Source of the DNA: an uncultured Riemerella sp.
Lineage (GTDB): Bacteria > Bacteroidota > Bacteroidia > Flavobacteriales > Weeksellaceae
Assembly (NCBI GenBank): GCA_938037185.1
Contig: CALHQK010000107.1
Location: forward strand, 1 to 6,882
Reading direction: 5' to 3'
DNA: 6,882 nucleotides
Position 1 is the first letter of the stretch, and every line of letters begins with the position of its first letter. Below are positions 6,718-6,882 of this stretch, piece after piece. The notes beneath the pieces are model-generated. The model made no database searches, had not been told where the DNA came from, and was given only the letters and a program-made list of their open reading frames with translations. A program made the translations under genes and the position numbers.

Positions 6718-6748
6718 TTGAAAAATAATTAAAAATTGTTGTAATTTG
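6718..6748 (+). promoter_or_regulatory. Candidate promoter for ribonuclease Z gene
   Basis: TTG at 6718-6720 is followed after 21 bases by TAATTTG (6742-6748), one base shorter than the Bacteroidetes -7 consensus TAnnTTTG. The predicted start site would be about 15-20 bases before the TTG start codon at 6771. The palindrome CAATTG (6715-6720) supplies a TTG on both strands of this divergent region. Confidence 0.4.
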
Positions 6749-6770
6749 CACTAATTTTTAAACCCATATT

Positions 6771-6882
6771 TTGAGTGCATTTCTTACCATATTAGGTTTT
6801 AATTCTGCCATACCTACCGTGACTTCTTCGCCTACGGCACAGCTTTTGGAAATGGCAGAACGGCATTTTCTGATAGACTGCG
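6771..6882 (+). CDS. rnz: Ribonuclease Z, N-terminal fragment (runs off window)
   Basis: Only the first 37 codons are present. The translation MSAFLTILGFNSAIPT, then SSPTAQLLEMAERHFLIDC, matches the beginning of ribonuclease Z: the LGFNSAIPT loop corresponds to the family's LGTGSAVPT, and FLIDC leads into the conserved DCGEGTQ motif cut by the window edge. RNase Z is a metallo-beta-lactamase-fold endonuclease that removes the 3' trailer of tRNA precursors; the zinc-binding HxHxDH motif lies beyond the window. The start is called as TTG (6771-6773) because an in-frame TAA lies at 6759-6761 and the only other upstream candidate would be ATT. It is transcribed divergently from the siderophore operon, with no functional link implied. 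Confidence in identity is high, in the exact start moderate. Confidence 0.85.
   Translation, partial: MSAFLTILGFNSAIPTVTSSPTAQLLEMAERHFLIDC

Overview
The window looks like a chromosome segment from a member of Bacteroidota, class Flavobacteriia, probably the Weeksellaceae (Chryseobacterium/Riemerella/Bergeyella group). This rests on AT-rich intergenic DNA, the near absence of Shine-Dalgarno sequences, promoter -7 boxes of the Bacteroidetes form TAnnTTTG, a lipoprotein carrying a flavobacterial surface-export signature after its lipobox, a FISUMP-type secreted protein, an HU-HIG type DNA-binding protein and a flavobacterial-looking ribonuclease Z start. The genus is an inference.

Left part (1-2440, plus strand). 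The window opens with an unusually long (AC)24 dinucleotide tract beside a CG-alternating stretch, then a strong hairpin at 142-177. Next comes a 533-residue secreted multidomain protein: signal peptide, flavobacterial N-terminal adhesin-like module, Pro-rich linker, unrecognised middle region and C-terminal FISUMP/C-type-lectin-like domain. A long, nearly perfect intergenic hairpin (1868-1918) separates it from an HU-family DNA-binding protein. Two tandem hairpins, each followed by a T-run, close this part at 2366-2450.

Right part (2506-6654, minus strand). Three genes are arranged like an iron-acquisition operon, read from right to left. They are a TonB-dependent siderophore receptor, a two-repeat lipoprotein 21 bp downstream, and a four-helix PepSY-TM membrane protein related to siderophore/ferric reductases. 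A -7 box and a Fur-box-like imperfect palindrome lie upstream of the receptor. A second -7 box, overlapping a 9-bp inverted repeat, lies before the PepSY gene. The probable division of labour is outer-membrane import of a ferric siderophore by the receptor, release or reduction at the inner membrane by the PepSY protein, and an unknown, probably surface-exposed role for the lipoprotein.

Right edge. A divergent plus-strand gene starting with TTG at 6771 encodes the N-terminus of ribonuclease Z and runs off the window. No mobile element, CRISPR array, tRNA or rRNA was seen. The most interesting items are the LSPEQ-repeat lipoprotein embedded in the siderophore operon, the (AC)24 tract, and the G7 tract inside the C-terminal domain of the surface protein.
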